A DNA stretch of 20,523 nucleotides, from positions 1-20,523 of IMG/VR virus record IMGVR_UViG_3300045115_000039. One strand, written 5' to 3'. A model generated the notes under the pieces. That model was given only the letters and a program-made list of their open reading frames with translations. It searched no databases and had not been told where the DNA came from. This stretch comes from a virus. The translations under genes were made by a program, and so were the position numbers. This document shows, in pieces, positions 19,328 through 20,523 of this stretch (positions are counted from its first letter, which is position 1; each line of letters begins with the position of its first letter).

Positions 19328-20084
19328 CGATTCCTTCCTCACTATCGCATTGATACCAAACACCCAATTTCTTTCCAGCAAGAGACTCATCATCAGCAAG
19401 TGAAAATGCAATGTCGATATTCATATCAGAGAGAGTTTCGACATCTTGAGTTTTGACTTTCATTACGTACGAAGCTGATTGCTCCTCAGGAACGAATACA
19501 AACTCTATCGCAGAAGGTCGAACAGAATAATTGTCAGCAACATCAACAACTCGCTGTGCCATTCTTCTGTATTCTTCATCAGTTAGCCCAGCGAATTCTT
19601 TAAACCTTTTGGTATCGTGTACAATACCTTCAGCATCATCTCGCATTTCTTCAGCTTCCTTTCCTTCTTCTGACGTAATGAAACGCTCAGCATAAGACAA
19701 AGCTGCATCAATATTGCCCGTGAATAAGTTTGTTTCCCACCCGAATCTTAGCATGGTTTTGCATCCATACTGAGTTATCAAACGGTTAACAAGCTCATGA
19801 AGTTCACGATGAAGACCATAATCCTCAAGATATACAGCATAGTTCAAAGCGTAAGTATCTATGCCAAATTTTAAGGATTCTTCAAAAAACTGAACAGCTT
19901 CGTCTTTTCGTCCGTAAGCTGCATAAGCCAACGCCTTAAGATAATCCTCAGAGTAGCGATCATTCAGCTTTTCAATCTCACGCAGGCATCTACGGAAACT
20001 GAAATCATCCAGTTGCGTTCTGAGACGTAGATGGTCAATGAGTTGTACTGAAATCTCTAAGGATTTTGGAACAGCCTTAGGCAT
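19314..20084 (-). CDS. TPR-like helical-repeat protein, first gene of an accessory pair
   Basis: The 256-residue protein contains TPR-like helix pairs over about residues 40-150 (SEDYLKALAYAAYGRKDEAV, FFEESLKFGIDTYALNYAVY, TGNIDAALSYAERFI). A C-terminal domain of about 70 residues follows, with likely strands (AIEFVFVPEEQSASYVMKVK, NIDIAFSLADDESLAGKKLG) and an acidic end. TPR folds bind partner proteins. The gene overlaps the HEPN-like gene, so the products are made together and may form a complex. AAGGA lies before the ATG. It is AT-rich, on the strand opposite int, and lies between int and the attachment site, a common slot for acquired defence or toxin genes. Function unknown. Confidence 0.72.
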   Translation of the reverse strand: MPKAVPKSLEISVQLIDHLRLRTQLDDFSFRRCLREIEKLNDRYSEDYLKALAYAAYGRKDEAVQFFEESLKFGIDTYALNYAVYLEDYGLHRELHELVNRLITQYGCKTMLRFGWETNLFTGNIDAALSYAERFITSEEGKEAEEMRDDAEGIVHDTKRFKEFAGLTDEEYRRMAQRVVDVADNYSVRPSAIEFVFVPEEQSASYVMKVKTQDVETLSDMNIDIAFSLADDESLAGKKLGVWYQCDSEEGIDASN

Positions 20085-20199
20085 CAAACTTTCCTTAAAT
20101 GTCGGTTTAGCGGTTGCTTTGAAAAGTGCAATCTTCGTTTGTCCCGTAAGACTACAGTACGGATCTTTCTTTTTCCATCAGAAAACTAAGTATTTTTGC

Positions 20200-20216
20200 T
20201 TGTCAAGTATTGACAA
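20200..20216. repeat. Inverted repeat TTGTCAA-N3-TTGACAA
   Basis: A perfect 7-base inverted repeat lies about 115 bases upstream of the TPR-like gene. Each arm contains a TTGACA or TTGTCA -35-like hexamer, but no convincing -10 was found on either strand. It could be an operator for the accessory pair or a protein-binding site of the attachment region. Confidence 0.45.
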
Positions 20217-20307
20217 TGCTTATCTAGCCACTTTATTCATGGCCGCATTCAAACGGAACAATACTTTGTGCATAAGCCTGTGGGTAAAAGTGATTTATTC
20301 ACACCCC

Positions 20308-20427
20308 TCAAAGTTAATAGTCAAAAATTTCAGTCAAAAGATGGGGAAAAACCTACCTGTAACTGATTGATGTATATAAAGCTAATTTTGCAAAAAATGC
20401 ACTGTTTGCATGTACAGTCAAAGTTAT
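20308..20427. repeat. Short direct repeats, candidate integrase arm-type sites
   Basis: AGTCAAA occurs at 20319, 20332 and 20416, and TCAAAGTTA at 20308 and 20418, all in the same orientation between int and the attachment core. The repeated motif near the core suggests arm-type Int binding sites. This is the content of the gap 20085-20473, along with AT-rich sequence and the two inverted repeats listed. Confidence 0.45.
20402..20417. promoter_or_regulatory. LexA-box-like palindrome CTGT-N8-ACAG
   Basis: CTGTTTGCATGTACAG has the invariant ends of a LexA site, but only half of the inner bases fit. No gene start is nearby. It may instead be part of the attachment-site architecture. Confidence 0.25.
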
Positions 20428-20473
20428 CACTACACCAGAGTTTACAGGGGTTAGGTCGGTTTTATCGCAGTGA

Positions 20474-20519
20474 CATGGGGTGTCGGGGGTCGGAGGTTCA
20501 AATCCTCTCGTGCCGACCA
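20474..20519 (+). other. Attachment site core: 3' half of a tRNA-Pro(GGG) gene
   Basis: From CATGGGG (anticodon region) through GGAGGTTCAAATCC (T-arm) to GTGCCGACCA, 46 bases match the end of E. coli proL by recall. The bases before (GTCGGTTTTATCGCAGTGA) do not match the 5' half of the tRNA, so this is a partial copy and not a working tRNA gene. Such a 3' duplicate is the product of phage integration into a tRNA. The intact copy should be at the other end of the prophage, beyond the left edge. Confidence 0.85.
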
Positions 20520-20523
20520 AAAA

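Noticed and set aside
20440-20519. A complete tRNA gene at the right edge
   Set aside because: Only the 3' half matches tRNA-Pro; the preceding bases cannot form the acceptor and D stems, so it is an attachment-site remnant.

Overview
The window is most of the right arm of a lambdoid prophage in an enterobacterium (Klebsiella, Enterobacter, Salmonella or a close relative). Three observations support this. A lambda-type cos site with a partial Nu1 terminase gene lies at the left edge. A P21-type lysis cassette and a complete cI/cro switch are present. A 46-base copy of the 3' half of a tRNA-Pro(GGG) gene (proL in E. coli, by recall) lies at the right edge, downstream of an integrase. Gene identities come from reading motifs and from memory of the families; no database search was run.

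Layout, left to right. Bases 1-325 hold the start of Nu1 and the cos region, with cosB sites R1-R3, cosN and cosQ in the lambda order. Bases 386-1400 hold small accessory genes and terminators between cos and lysis, including a 162-residue membrane-anchored protein of unknown function. Bases 1476-2739 (minus strand) are the lysis cassette: dual-start pinholin, SAR endolysin, Rz, and an embedded Rz1 that starts with GTG. Bases 2810-5336 (minus) carry accessory genes, mostly set off by same-strand terminators: a beta-class DNA methyltransferase, a zinc-ribbon protein, a DUF4760-like membrane protein, and a possible 15-residue leader peptide. Bases 5486-12905 (minus) are the rightward early operon read from cro: cro, a YmfL/CII-like regulator, two small overlapping ORFs, an O-like initiator with an internal iteron array, a Dam-type methyltransferase, a C5 methyltransferase, a Rha/KilAC antirepressor-like protein, a DUF968 HNH protein and a Q-like antiterminator. 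A candidate late promoter follows Q.

Bases 12935-13759 are the immunity region. cI (plus strand) is flanked by operators of the form GTAAC-N4-GTtACA on both sides. A good PL promoter overlaps one of them. Bases 13762-14343 are a hairpin-rich leader without an N gene, holding a possible HK022 put-like antitermination RNA followed by terminators. Bases 14344-18914 (plus) are the leftward operon: a phage protein, YfdQ, YfdR, small ORFs, a TraR/DksA-like zinc finger protein, excisionase and tyrosine integrase.

Bases 18941-20084 (minus, visibly AT-richer) hold a two-gene TPR-like/HEPN-like cassette between int and the attachment site. This is the best candidate for an undescribed accessory (defence or toxin-antitoxin-like) system. 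Bases 20085-20519 are the attachment region with direct repeats that may be Int arm sites, ending in the tRNA remnant.

The genes fit one plan. CI holds PL and PR off. On induction, early transcripts express replication, antirepressor and Q. Q then lets late transcription run through the terminators into the lysis genes and across cos into the morphogenesis genes. Three methyltransferases with no restriction partner suggest protection of phage DNA from host restriction.
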